Below are positions 28,017 through 36,645 of a DNA stretch of 64,000 nucleotides, in pieces. The DNA comes from Pseudoclavibacter helvolus. Lineage in GTDB: Bacteria; Actinomycetota; Actinomycetes; Actinomycetales; Microbacteriaceae. The notes under the pieces were generated by a model that saw nothing but the letters and a program-made list of their open reading frames with translations, was not told the DNA's origin and searched no databases. The stretch lies in contig NZ_JACHWJ010000001.1 of assembly GCF_014191305.1 (NCBI RefSeq), positions 806,001 to 870,000 on the forward strand. Reading direction: 5' to 3'. The position numbers and the translations under genes are program-made. Within the stretch, counting starts at the first letter, position 1. The number at the start of each line of letters is the position of its first letter.

Positions 28017-28063
28017 CGCGGAGAGATCCGTAGCGAACCCAAAAGCAGCAACGAAGCCGAAAA

Positions 28064-28099
28064 GAGCGAAGCCGCATCCGATCGGATGCGGCTTCGCTC
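28064..28099. terminator. 36-bp perfect palindrome between DUF3093 and DUF4193 genes
   Basis: The arm gagcgaagccgcatccga (28064-28081) is followed directly by its complement. It lies between convergent genes. Confidence 0.8.
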
Positions 28100-28116
28100 G
28101 TGGGTGATGCTGTCGG

Positions 28117-28413
28117 TCAGGCCGTCGCGCAGTCGTGGCAGACGGACCCAAGGGCCGAGGTCTTCTCGAGCTGCGAGCGGTGCTTGACGAGGAAGCACTC
28201 GACGCAGGTGAACTCGTCGGCCTGCGGCGGGATCACCACGGTCTCGAGCTCAACGTCTGCGAGGTCTGCCGCTGAGAGGTCGAAGCTGCCGGGGTTGTCG
28301 GCATCCTCGGCGTCAACGCTGCCGGAGAGACGATCCGGCACTCGCTCCTTCAGCGCCTCGATGGACTCTGCGTCATCGTCGGTCTTGCGAGGTGCGTCGT
28401 AGTCGGTCGCCAT
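28117..28413 (-). CDS. DUF4193 family protein
   Basis: A 98-residue acidic protein starting MATDYDAPRKTDDDAESIEAL, with two CxxC pairs near the C-terminus (FTCVECFLVKH and SVCHDCATA) that probably bind zinc. These features are characteristic of actinobacterial DUF4193, usually encoded next to sepH as here. The function is unknown. It is divergent from sepH. Confidence 0.9.
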   Translation of the reverse strand: MATDYDAPRKTDDDAESIEALKERVPDRLSGSVDAEDADNPGSFDLSAADLADVELETVVIPPQADEFTCVECFLVKHRSQLEKTSALGSVCHDCATA

Positions 28414-28626
28414 ACCTATCCAAATCTCTTCAACGAGGGGAACTCCCCCAGGCGCGGCAATTGTGCACGACTCACGGGTGAAACTCAAACCGAAGTGAGC
28501 AGTGTTCGCGCGGAGCGAGATCAAATGCGCAGTTGACTTGGGCGGCGCGCCCCGGAGCTCACCGATTCCGTCGCCGCCGCGTGTGATGCTGTGCCCCAGG
28601 AATCGGCAACGCCAAGGAGTACGAGC

Positions 28627-29736
28627 ATGCAAGAGCTCAGATTCATCGACCTGGATGAAGGTGCCCTCGTCGTGTCCGGAGATGACGGCCAGCGCTTCCG
28701 AGTCGTGATCGACGAAGCGCTGCGCGATGCCCTACGGCCGCGCATCTCCACGCGCGTGGATGCACCCAAGGTGCCCCCGCGCGCCATCCAGCAGCTCATC
28801 CGCGCCGGGAAGACGATCGACGAGGTGATCGAACTCACCGGCGCCGCGCGCGCGGACGTCGTGCGCTTCGAGGGGCCGGTGCGTGCAGAGCGCGACTACG
28901 TCGTGCGCCAGGCCCGAGCAGTCACCGTCCGTCTGAAGACCGACACTGATCCGCTGGGACAGGAAGGCACGAGCTTCGGAGAGGTCATCGACGACCGCCT
29001 TGAGGCTTCCGTCGCGACGGCCATCATCTGGGACGCCTGGAAAGACGAGGAAGAAGGCTGGCGGGTAGGCCTGTCCTTCGCAGTGGACGAGATTTCTCGG
29101 GAGGCCCTCTGGGGGTTCGAGCCCAAGACGCAAGCGCTCACTCCGCTGAACCCGACGGCGACGATGCTCTCGCAGCAGGGAGAGCCCACCTCGCTCGGCA
29201 GCCCGCGGCTGCGGGCAGTCGTCGAGGCACCACAACGCGAGGTGCAGTCTGTCGCTCACGTTGAACCGGCCGCAAAGGAGCCGGTCTCCTGGATCGGCGC
29301 AGCGGCCTCGCGTCTCGAGCGAGCCACGGAGCAGCAGCACCACGAGACGGCCGACCTGCTCGAGGCGCTCCGTCGGCGCCGCGGCGAGCGCGTTCCGCAG
29401 TCTTTCGAGGACGACAGCGACGGCGACGAGAGTGGTGAGTCCCCTTCGGAGGGAGCCCACGACGACGCCACTTCGCCCGAGATCGAGCCCTCGCCCGTGA
29501 AGCTCTTCACCCCCCGCGCCCGAGACGAGGATCGCTTCGAGACGGAGACGATCGAGCCGAGCGACCTGGGCACGGGCGGCGTCCGCGCGGTGGATGTGCC
29601 CCTCGACGGGCTCGACGAGCCGAAGCGCGAAGCCGATGAACCAGCTCAGAGTACGAAGAATGCACCCAAGCGCTCTGGTCGCGCAGCGATGCCAAGCTGG
29701 GACGAGATCGTTTTCGGCACTCGCAGCGACGAGTAA
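28627..29736 (+). CDS. sepH: cell division protein SepH (DUF3071)
   Basis: A 369-residue homologue of SepH, which promotes FtsZ assembly in Streptomyces and mycobacteria. The conserved N-terminal DUF3071 domain covers about 1-165 and includes the helix-turn-helix-like stretch PPRAIQQLIRAGKTIDEV and ALWGFEPKTQALTPLNP. The remaining 200 residues are acidic and disordered. ATG 28627 has AAGGAG seven bases upstream. A GC-rich palindrome follows the stop. Confidence 0.92.
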   Translation: MQELRFIDLDEGALVVSGDDGQRFRVVIDEALRDALRPRISTRVDAPKVPPRAIQQLIRAGKTIDEVIELTGAARADVVRFEGPVRAERDYVVRQARAVTVRLKTDTDPLGQEGTSFGEVIDDRLEASVATAIIWDAWKDEEEGWRVGLSFAVDEISREALWGFEPKTQALTPLNPTATMLSQQGEPTSLGSPRLRAVVEAPQREVQSVAHVEPAAKEPVSWIGAAASRLERATEQQHHETADLLEALRRRRGERVPQSFEDDSDGDESGESPSEGAHDDATSPEIEPSPVKLFTPRARDEDRFETETIEPSDLGTGGVRAVDVPLDGLDEPKREADEPAQSTKNAPKRSGRAAMPSWDEIVFGTRSDE

Positions 29737-29742
29737 CCGGCA

Positions 29743-29758
29743 CCGGGCGCGCGCCCGG
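29743..29758. terminator. GC-rich palindrome between convergent genes
   Basis: ccgggcgcgcgcccgg is a perfect 16-bp palindrome between the sepH stop and the phosphodiesterase stop. The stem would be six bases with a four-base loop. Confidence 0.5.
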
Positions 29759-29765
29759 CACGTTG

Positions 29766-30914
29766 TCAGTGGGTGAAAGCGCCCGCTCGGATGAGCGGCA
29801 CGATCGTCTCCTCAGGAGTGATCGAGCCGTGCTGACCGACGACGAGCCTGGCCCCTGACTGCATAGACGAGGCGTAGTAGGTGACCCCCTTGGTCGCCGC
29901 GACGATGACATCCCCTATGCGTTCTGCAGCGGCGGGCGCGACGATCGGCCCGTACCAGCCACCCTCGACAGCTTCAGCCCGAGTGAGGACGGTCGCGCGG
30001 GTTCCTTGCGACTCGAGCCACCTGTCCCGCAGCTCGCCCGCGGCGTCGACCGATGCGTCGTCCGCGAGGTAGAGATGCCGAAGTCGGGGCTCGCCCGCCA
30101 TCGCGACGACCCCATCGAACAGCGGGTCGTCATCGTCGACGTCGATCTGCCGATGCCTCGGGATGTCGATCATGCCGTGGTCTGCCGTCACGAGGATCCC
30201 CGTGCCAGCATCTACACCTCGGTTGAGCGAGTCGAAGGCTGCGTCGAGTTCCTCGAGTCGCGCAAGCCAGGGGTCCGATTCCCAGCCGTGCGCGTGGCCG
30301 GCCTGGTCGAGCTCGGCGTTGTAGAGGTAGATGAGCGCGCGCGGATGCTCGTCGAGGGCAGCGAGGGTCACCTCGACTCGCTCCTGCATACTCCCGCCCT
30401 CGAGGTACAGGGCTCCGCGGAGCGAGGCGTGCGTGAGCCCTGAGTCGCGGTACTGCGGCATGCCGACGACGATGCTCTGCACCTCGGGGGTCCCATCGCG
30501 GAGCTCCTCGAAGACCGTGCGCTGCAGCTGCCAGGTCGCCGGGTCCATACCGTCCCCCCAGCCAGACAGCTGATTGCGGATGACGCCGGACTCGCGGTCG
30601 AAGAGCGAATAGCCGAGAAGACCGTGCTCACCCGCGCGCGTGGCGGTCGTGAGCGAGGTGATGCCCGCGACCGTCGTCGAGGGGAACGAGAACGCAGTGT
30701 CCTTCTTGCGCCAGTCGGCGGTCAGGTGTCTCGCGTGACCGGTTCGAGAGCGCAGCATGGACGCGCCGAGCCCGTCGACGAGCATGACAACGATGGAACG
30801 TGCCTCAGGGAGGCCAAGCGCACCGGTTTCACCCCGCAGAGAGGTGAGCGAATTCGGCAACACGTCGGAGAGCGTCGGGCGACCGCTCGCCGCGCTGAAT
30901 AGCATGGACGACAT
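29766..30914 (-). CDS. alkaline phosphatase superfamily nucleotide pyrophosphatase/phosphodiesterase
   Basis: A 382-residue protein of the type I phosphodiesterase/nucleotide pyrophosphatase family. Metal and nucleophile blocks are visible: IVVMLVDGLGASML, FPSTTVAGITSLTTA with the nucleophilic Thr, YLYNAELDQAGHAHG, and LVTADHGMIDIP. No signal peptide is seen, so it is probably cytoplasmic. Start candidates are ATG 30914 (MSSMLFSAASGRP) and ATG 30905; neither has a clear ribosome site. The substrate is unknown. It is divergent from parC. Confidence 0.85.
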   Translation of the reverse strand: MSSMLFSAASGRPTLSDVLPNSLTSLRGETGALGLPEARSIVVMLVDGLGASMLRSRTGHARHLTADWRKKDTAFSFPSTTVAGITSLTTATRAGEHGLLGYSLFDRESGVIRNQLSGWGDGMDPATWQLQRTVFEELRDGTPEVQSIVVGMPQYRDSGLTHASLRGALYLEGGSMQERVEVTLAALDEHPRALIYLYNAELDQAGHAHGWESDPWLARLEELDAAFDSLNRGVDAGTGILVTADHGMIDIPRHRQIDVDDDDPLFDGVVAMAGEPRLRHLYLADDASVDAAGELRDRWLESQGTRATVLTRAEAVEGGWYGPIVAPAAAERIGDVIVAATKGVTYYASSMQSGARLVVGQHGSITPEETIVPLIRAGAFTH

Positions 30915-30984
30915 CCGTCCCAGTCTCCCACAGGGGCGCTTACGCGCTGAACTCCCAACAAGACACGGCCTTCCGACAGGTGAC

Positions 30985-33531
30985 ATGAGCACAACACGCA
31001 ACGACGACGCCTCCTCGATGAGCGAGCAGCGCATCGAGGACATCGACGTCTCGACCGAGATGCAGTCCTCCTTCCTCGAGTACGCCTACTCGGTCATCTA
31101 TGCGAGAGCGCTTCCGGATGCGCGCGACGGCCTGAAGCCAGTGCAGCGCCGCATCCTCTACCAGATGGCTGAGATGGGCCTTCGGCCCGACCGCGGGCAC
31201 GTGAAGTCTGCGCGCGTCGTCGGAGAGGTGATGGGGCGTCTTCACCCGCACGGCGACACCGCGATCTACGACGCGCTTGTCCGCATGGCGCAGGGGTTCG
31301 TGCAACGTGTTCCCACGATCGATGGCCACGGCAACTTCGGGTCACTCGACGACGGGCCAGCGGCCCCTCGCTACACCGAAGCGAGGCTCGACGCCGCCGC
31401 CCTCGCGCTGACGGCCGAGCTCGACGAGGACGTCGTCGATTTCGTCCCCAACTACGACAACTCGACGACCCAGCCAGAGGTGCTCCCGGCGGCCTGGCCG
31501 CACCTGCTCGTGAACGGGGCGAGCGGCATCGCCGTCGGCATGGCCACGAACATGGCGCCGCACAACCTCGGCGAGGTGATCGCCGGCGCCCTGCACCTGC
31601 TCGAGAACCCGGGTGCGACCCTCGAAGAGATCATGCAGTTCATCCCGGGTCCGGATCTCCCGTCTGGCGCGCGCATCACGGGCCTCGACGGCATCAGGGA
31701 TGCGTACGCCCGTGGGCGAGGATCCTTCCGGACACGTGCCACGGCGAGCGTCGAGCGGGTCACTGCGCGCAAGTCCGGCATCGTCGTCACCGAGCTGCCG
31801 TACATGGTCGGCCCGGAGAAGGTCATCGAGAAGATCAAGGACGGCGTGCAGGCGAAGAAGCTCGCCGGCATCAGCGACGTCGCCGACCTCACCGACCGCA
31901 AGCACGGCCTTCGGCTCGTCATCGAGATCAAGACGGGGTTCGATCCCGAAGCAGTACTCGAGCAGCTCTATAGGCACACGCCGCTCGAGGACATGTTCCA
32001 CATCAACAACGTGGCGCTTGTCAACGGCGGACCGCAGACGCTCGGACTCATCGAGCTCCTTCGCGTCTACCTCGACCACCGCATCCAGGTCGTCCGCAGG
32101 CGAAGCGCCTTCCGTCTCGCGCGACGGCTCGAGCGCCTTCATCTCGTCGAGGGACTGCTCGTCGCGATCCTCGACATCGACGAAGTCATCCAGATCATCC
32201 GCTCGAGTGACGACGCCTCGGCTGCCGGCGAGCGCCTGCGCATCGTGTTCGACCTGTCGGAGTTGCAGTCCGACTACATCCTCGAGCTCCGACTTCGTCG
32301 CCTCACGAAGTTCTCGCGGATCGAACTCGAGTCGGAGCGGGATCAGCTCAAGCAGGAGATCGCAGAGCTCGAAAGGCTGCTCGGTGACGAGAAACTGCTC
32401 CGTGCGCGAGTCGGTGCCGAGCTCCAAGAGACGAGCGACCGCTTCGCGACTCCGCGACGCACGCTGCTCACGGAAGGACAGGGCACTCCCCCGAAGCGCG
32501 GAAAGGCGATCGAGACCACGCAACTGCAGCTCGCCGATTCCCCGACGCAGGTTCTGCTCTCGACAACGGGCCGCCTGCTGAGGATCGACACGCCAGAGGC
32601 GGACGCGCGCCTGCAGCAGCCGTCGCGGCGCAGCAAGCATGACGCCGTCCGCTCGCACGTGACGACGACCGTCCAGGGCGAGCTCGGGGCCGTCACCAAC
32701 CTCGGTCGGCTACTTCGGGTCCCTGTCGTTGCCCTCCCGTCGAGCCCGCAGGGATCGGTGCTGCTCTCGGCTGGTGTGAAGGCGCACGACTTCGTTGGGT
32801 TGACGACCCCCAAGGAGCAGGTCGTCGCCCTGGTGCCCATCGATCAGGAGACGCCGATCGCCCTCGGCACCAAGCTCGGAGTCGTGAAGCGCGTGACGGG
32901 CATCGACTTCGGGAAGAACCGCGAGCTCGAGATCATGACCCTCAAGGCCGGGGACGAGGTTGTCGGCGCCGCCCTCGCCTCCGACGAGGATGAGCTCATC
33001 TTCGTCACGGACGACGCGCAGTTGCTTCGCTTCTCCGGCAAGCTGGTCAGGCCGCAGGGCCGGTCTGCAGCGGGAATGGCCGGCATGAAGCTGTCCGACG
33101 GGGCGGCCGTGCTCTCATTCGCAGTCGTGGCTGCCTCGAACATCGAGATCGCAGAGGTCGCGAGCGTGGCGCGCAACGAGGACGCGCTCGAGGGCACAGA
33201 CTCGGGGACGGCCAAGGTCTCCAGCCTCAGCGAGTTCCCCGCAAAGGGACGCGCGACTGGCGGGGTCAGGGCGCAGCGCCTCCTCCGCGGTGAGCGACGT
33301 CTCAGCGCGGCCTGGGTCGGCCCAGGTACCCCATTCGGGAACGCGCGCGACGGTGCCGTGCGGGCTTTGCCCACCGGCGGCGCGAAGCGCGACGCATCCG
33401 GAACTCCGCTCGAACAGGTGGTTGAGCTCATCGGCCGCGGCATCGGCGACCCAACGCCGTTGCCCGTCGTCGAGGGTGAGGAAGCCGCGCACGGCTCCGA
33501 AGAAGCGACGGCCGCATCCGTCGCCGACTGA
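30985..33531 (+). CDS. parC: DNA topoisomerase IV subunit A
   Basis: This 848-residue type IIA topoisomerase A subunit cuts and rejoins DNA and partners ParE. The quinolone-region block MGRLHPHGDTAIYDALVRMAQ is present and the catalytic tyrosine is Tyr130 in AAPRYTEARL. The C-terminal beta-pinwheel (about 520-800) lacks the canonical GyrA box, which fits a second, topo IV-like enzyme rather than gyrase. ATG 30985 is the start homologues use. It is convergent with parE, sharing a hairpin terminator, and divergent from the phosphodiesterase gene. Confidence 0.92.
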   Translation: MSTTRNDDASSMSEQRIEDIDVSTEMQSSFLEYAYSVIYARALPDARDGLKPVQRRILYQMAEMGLRPDRGHVKSARVVGEVMGRLHPHGDTAIYDALVRMAQGFVQRVPTIDGHGNFGSLDDGPAAPRYTEARLDAAALALTAELDEDVVDFVPNYDNSTTQPEVLPAAWPHLLVNGASGIAVGMATNMAPHNLGEVIAGALHLLENPGATLEEIMQFIPGPDLPSGARITGLDGIRDAYARGRGSFRTRATASVERVTARKSGIVVTELPYMVGPEKVIEKIKDGVQAKKLAGISDVADLTDRKHGLRLVIEIKTGFDPEAVLEQLYRHTPLEDMFHINNVALVNGGPQTLGLIELLRVYLDHRIQVVRRRSAFRLARRLERLHLVEGLLVAILDIDEVIQIIRSSDDASAAGERLRIVFDLSELQSDYILELRLRRLTKFSRIELESERDQLKQEIAELERLLGDEKLLRARVGAELQETSDRFATPRRTLLTEGQGTPPKRGKAIETTQLQLADSPTQVLLSTTGRLLRIDTPEADARLQQPSRRSKHDAVRSHVTTTVQGELGAVTNLGRLLRVPVVALPSSPQGSVLLSAGVKAHDFVGLTTPKEQVVALVPIDQETPIALGTKLGVVKRVTGIDFGKNRELEIMTLKAGDEVVGAALASDEDELIFVTDDAQLLRFSGKLVRPQGRSAAGMAGMKLSDGAAVLSFAVVAASNIEIAEVASVARNEDALEGTDSGTAKVSSLSEFPAKGRATGGVRAQRLLRGERRLSAAWVGPGTPFGNARDGAVRALPTGGAKRDASGTPLEQVVELIGRGIGDPTPLPVVEGEEAAHGSEEATAASVAD

Positions 33532-33554
33532 GCGATCAACCCCGCCAGTACGAC

Positions 33555-33584
33555 GAAGGCAGACTCCCGTGGGAGCCTGCCTTC
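33555..33584. terminator. hairpin between parC and parE
   Basis: gaaggcagactccc (33555-33568) pairs with gggagcctgccttc (33571-33584) with one mismatch, followed by TCTCT. It is shared by convergent genes. Confidence 0.7.
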
Positions 33585-33643
33585 TCTCTGTGTCACGAGC
33601 GCTCCTGAGCGGCAGGCGCTCCCGTCGTGCGAGTCGAGCGCTG

Positions 33644-35743
33644 CTACACGTCGATGTCTGCCCGCGCGACCTGCTCGGAGCCTTCGATGATGAACTCCTT
33701 GCGAGGCGCCACATCACTGCCCATCAGCAGGTCGAAGACGCGCTCCGCGTTGTGCGCGTCAGCGTTCGTGACTCGCCTCAGGAGGCGCGCACTCGGGTCC
33801 ATCGTCGTGTTCCAGAGCTGGTCCTCGTCCATCTCGCCGAGGCCCTTGTAGCGCTGGATGGGGTCCTGATAGCGCTTGCCCTGCTTCTCGAGCTTCGAGA
33901 GCAACGTGTGCAGCTCCTTCTCGGAATAGGTGTAGACCGTCTCGTTCGGCTTGCGGCCGGCGTGCATGATGACGACGCGGTGCAACGGCGGGACGGCCGC
34001 GTAGACCCGGCCAGCATCGAGCATCGGCCGCATGTAGCGGAAGAACAGCGTGAGCAGCAGGGTGCGGATGTGGGCGCCGTCGACGTCGGCGTCGCTCATC
34101 AGAATCACCTTGCCGTAGCGTGCCTGGCCGATGTCGAAGCTGCGACCGGAGCCAGCGCCCACCACCTGGATGATCGATGCGCACTCGGAGTTCGAGAGCA
34201 TGTCAGAGATAGACGCCTTCTGCACATTGAGGATCTTGCCGCGGATCGGGAGCAAGGCCTGGAACTCCGAGTTACGGGCGGGCTTGGCCGTGCCGAGCGC
34301 GGAGTCCCCCTCGACGATGAACAGCTCGCTCTGCGCGACGTCATTCGAGCGGCAGTCGACGAGCTTCGTCGGCAGCGATGAGCTCTCGAGCGCGTTCTTC
34401 CGACGCTGGGTCTCCTTGTGGGCGCGTGCGGAGAGGCGCGACTTCATTTCCTGCACGACCTTGTCGAGCAGGAGGTTCGACTCCGCCTTGTCCTGGCGCT
34501 TGGTCGACGTGAACTTCTCGGTAAGCCCGGCCGTCACTGCCTTCTGGACGATCGCGCGCGCTGCCGGCGTGCCGAGCACTTCCTTCGTCTGCCCCTCGAA
34601 CTGGGGCTCAGGGATGCGCACCGTCACGACGGCCGTGAGACCCGCCAGCACATCGTCCTTGTCGAGCTTGTCGTTGCCGACTTTGAGGCGCCTGGCGTTC
34701 TTCTCGACCTCTGCGCGGAAGAACCGGAGCATCCCCTGCTCGAAGCCCGCGAGGTGCGAGCCGCCCTTGGGCGTGGAGATGATGTTGACGAAGCTCTTCA
34801 CGTTCGTCTCGTAGCCCGTGCCCCAGCGCAGCGCGAGGTCGACGTGCATCGTCCGAGCGACTTCCTTCGTCACGAGCTGGAGGCCCTCGTCGTCCAGCAC
34901 GGGGATGGTCTCCGTGAACTCCCCGCTCCCCTCGATTCGCCACGTGTCGGTCGTGGGAGCATCCGGTGCCAGGAAATCGGCGAACTCGGTGATGCCTCCG
35001 TCGAAGCGGAACTGTTGCGTCGTGGGCTCGGCCGACTCGTCGCGCGCATCCTCGATGACCATCTCGAGCCCTGGCACGAGGAACGCGGTCTGCCTCGCGC
35101 GCTCGGCGAGGTCGTTCGTCTGGAAGCTCGCCTCCTTGATGAACACCTGAGGGTCGGCCCAGTAGCGCACGCGGGTACCCGTGACGCCACGCTTCGCCTT
35201 GCCGACGACGCGCAGCTCGCTCGTGCTGGTGAAGGGAACGAAGTTCGAAGTCGGGCTCGGCCCGCCGGCTCCGTCCTCGAAGATGCCCGGCTCGCCTCTG
35301 CGGAAGCTCATGGCGTACGTCTTGCCGCCGCGGTCGACCTCGACGTCGAGGCGGGCGGACAGCGCGTTGACGACGGATGCGCCAACGCCGTGCAGTCCAC
35401 CGGCGGACCCGTAGTTGCTCGCGCCGAACTTGCCGCCTGCATGCAGTTTCGTGAAGACGACCTCGACGCCGCTCAGCCCGGTCTTCGGCTCGATATCGAC
35501 CGGAACGCCTCGCCCATCATCATCGACGCTGACGGAGCCGTCGCTGTGCAGCTGTACGCGGATGCGAGACCCGTGACCAGCGAGCGCCTCGTCGACGGAG
35601 TTGTCGATAATCTCCCACAGGCAGTGCATGAGACCGCGGGAATCGGTCGACCCGATGTACATGCCGGGCCTCTTCCGAACCGCATCGAGCCCGTCGAGCA
35701 CCGAGAGGTGTCTGGCTGAGTATGCGTCTCCGGAATTCGCCAC
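33644..35743 (-). CDS. parE: DNA topoisomerase IV subunit B
   Basis: This 699-residue ATPase subunit has the GHKL ATP-binding blocks WEIIDNSVDEALAGHG, DDGRGVPV and GGLHGVGASVVNALS, then the transducer and TOPRIM domain with IVEGDSALG and LMSDADVDGAHIRTL. GTG 35743 is given as the start (MANSGDAYSARHLSVLDGL) but lacks a good ribosome site. An ATG at 35774 in another frame reads MMTQKKDVDLGGEF, which looks like a plausible N-terminus. Either that is chance or a one-base shift near 35740 separates it from the body. Confidence 0.92.
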   Translation of the reverse strand: MANSGDAYSARHLSVLDGLDAVRKRPGMYIGSTDSRGLMHCLWEIIDNSVDEALAGHGSRIRVQLHSDGSVSVDDDGRGVPVDIEPKTGLSGVEVVFTKLHAGGKFGASNYGSAGGLHGVGASVVNALSARLDVEVDRGGKTYAMSFRRGEPGIFEDGAGGPSPTSNFVPFTSTSELRVVGKAKRGVTGTRVRYWADPQVFIKEASFQTNDLAERARQTAFLVPGLEMVIEDARDESAEPTTQQFRFDGGITEFADFLAPDAPTTDTWRIEGSGEFTETIPVLDDEGLQLVTKEVARTMHVDLALRWGTGYETNVKSFVNIISTPKGGSHLAGFEQGMLRFFRAEVEKNARRLKVGNDKLDKDDVLAGLTAVVTVRIPEPQFEGQTKEVLGTPAARAIVQKAVTAGLTEKFTSTKRQDKAESNLLLDKVVQEMKSRLSARAHKETQRRKNALESSSLPTKLVDCRSNDVAQSELFIVEGDSALGTAKPARNSEFQALLPIRGKILNVQKASISDMLSNSECASIIQVVGAGSGRSFDIGQARYGKVILMSDADVDGAHIRTLLLTLFFRYMRPMLDAGRVYAAVPPLHRVVIMHAGRKPNETVYTYSEKELHTLLSKLEKQGKRYQDPIQRYKGLGEMDEDQLWNTTMDPSARLLRRVTNADAHNAERVFDLLMGSDVAPRKEFIIEGSEQVARADIDV

Positions 35744-35946
35744 CGAGGTCCACGTCCTTCTTCTGCGTCATCATGCGTTCGATCTCGGCCGAACCGCAGG
35801 GCAGCGGCAGGCCACCTTAGAGCGTAGACCGGATGCGGAGAATCGGGCGCCTCCCACACCAGGACGGCCGCACGCGCGCCTCAGCCGAGCCCGGAACCGC
35901 CGGTGCTAGCCTGACCACGCCCAGCGACGACCAGAGAGGGCACAAC

Positions 35947-36645
35947 GTGCAGACTCCCGAGCCGGTGCGCAGACGCATCCACATCGACCTTCGTGCGATC
36001 CGCGAGAACTCGACCCGTCTTCTGGGATCAGAGACCGCCAGCTACGCCGACCTTCGCGCCGATGCCTACGGCCACGGCGCGCTCCGAGTGGCCGATGCTC
36101 TCGACGTCGAAGGGTACGAGGGGTTCATCGTCTCTCCCGACCTGGACCGCTCGTCCTTATCGCAGTTGAACACCCCGCTGCTCGAGGCCGACGTCGTCAA
36201 TTCGGACAGAATCACGGGTGGCTCGCTCTACGGGCTCACCGACCGCGCCTATCGGCCCGCGATGCGCGTCAGCGCGGAGGTCCTCGCAGTGAAGGACGTC
36301 GGAGCTGGCGAGGGCGTCTCCTATGGCTACAGCTATGTGACGACGCAGCAGACCCAGCTCGCGCTTGTTGGCGTCGGCTACGCGCACGGCGTCGTCCGGC
36401 GCGCATCGAACACCGCCTCTGTCCTCATCGGCGGGGAGACGCGCACTATCGTGGGCGCGATCTCCATGGACCAGTTCTCAGTCGACCTGCTCGGCGCCGA
36501 GGTTGCCCCCGGTGACCTGGCCATCTTGTTCGGGGATCCGGCGCTCGGCGAGCCGAGCATCCTCGACTGGCAGCGCGCAACGGGTCTGCGAGCCGCAGCG
36601 ATCGCAAGCCGGATGAGTCCGCGATTCGAACGGAGCTACACATGA
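35947..36645 (+). CDS. truncated alanine racemase homologue, C-terminal domain intact
   Basis: This 232-residue protein is a shortened paralogue of fold-type III alanine racemases. Residues 11-97 are a remnant barrel: the PLP motif reads DLRADAYGHG, with Arg37 where the PLP lysine belongs, and strands beta3-beta7 are missing. Residues 103-232 keep a full-length C-terminal beta-domain: GVSYGYSYVT, the catalytic tyrosine Tyr145 in GVGYAHG, and ISMDQF (Met174-Asp175-Gln176). The start is GTG 35947 with AGAGGG seven bases upstream. Its stop overlaps the next gene's ATG (ATGA). Alone it cannot bind PLP in the known way; with the next protein it could complete one composite active site (inference). 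Confidence 0.9.
   Translation: MQTPEPVRRRIHIDLRAIRENSTRLLGSETASYADLRADAYGHGALRVADALDVEGYEGFIVSPDLDRSSLSQLNTPLLEADVVNSDRITGGSLYGLTDRAYRPAMRVSAEVLAVKDVGAGEGVSYGYSYVTTQQTQLALVGVGYAHGVVRRASNTASVLIGGETRTIVGAISMDQFSVDLLGAEVAPGDLAILFGDPALGEPSILDWQRATGLRAAAIASRMSPRFERSYT

Noticed and set aside
29743-29758. Regulatory operator between sepH and the phosphodiesterase gene
   Set aside because: It lies between two gene ends, where a terminator is expected, and consists only of G/C.
35947-36645. Simple pseudogene fragment of alanine racemase
   Set aside because: The frame is open, has its own ribosome site, overlaps the next gene by ATGA, and its C-terminal domain keeps Tyr145 and the MDQ motif that the downstream protein has lost. 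This pattern suggests selection.
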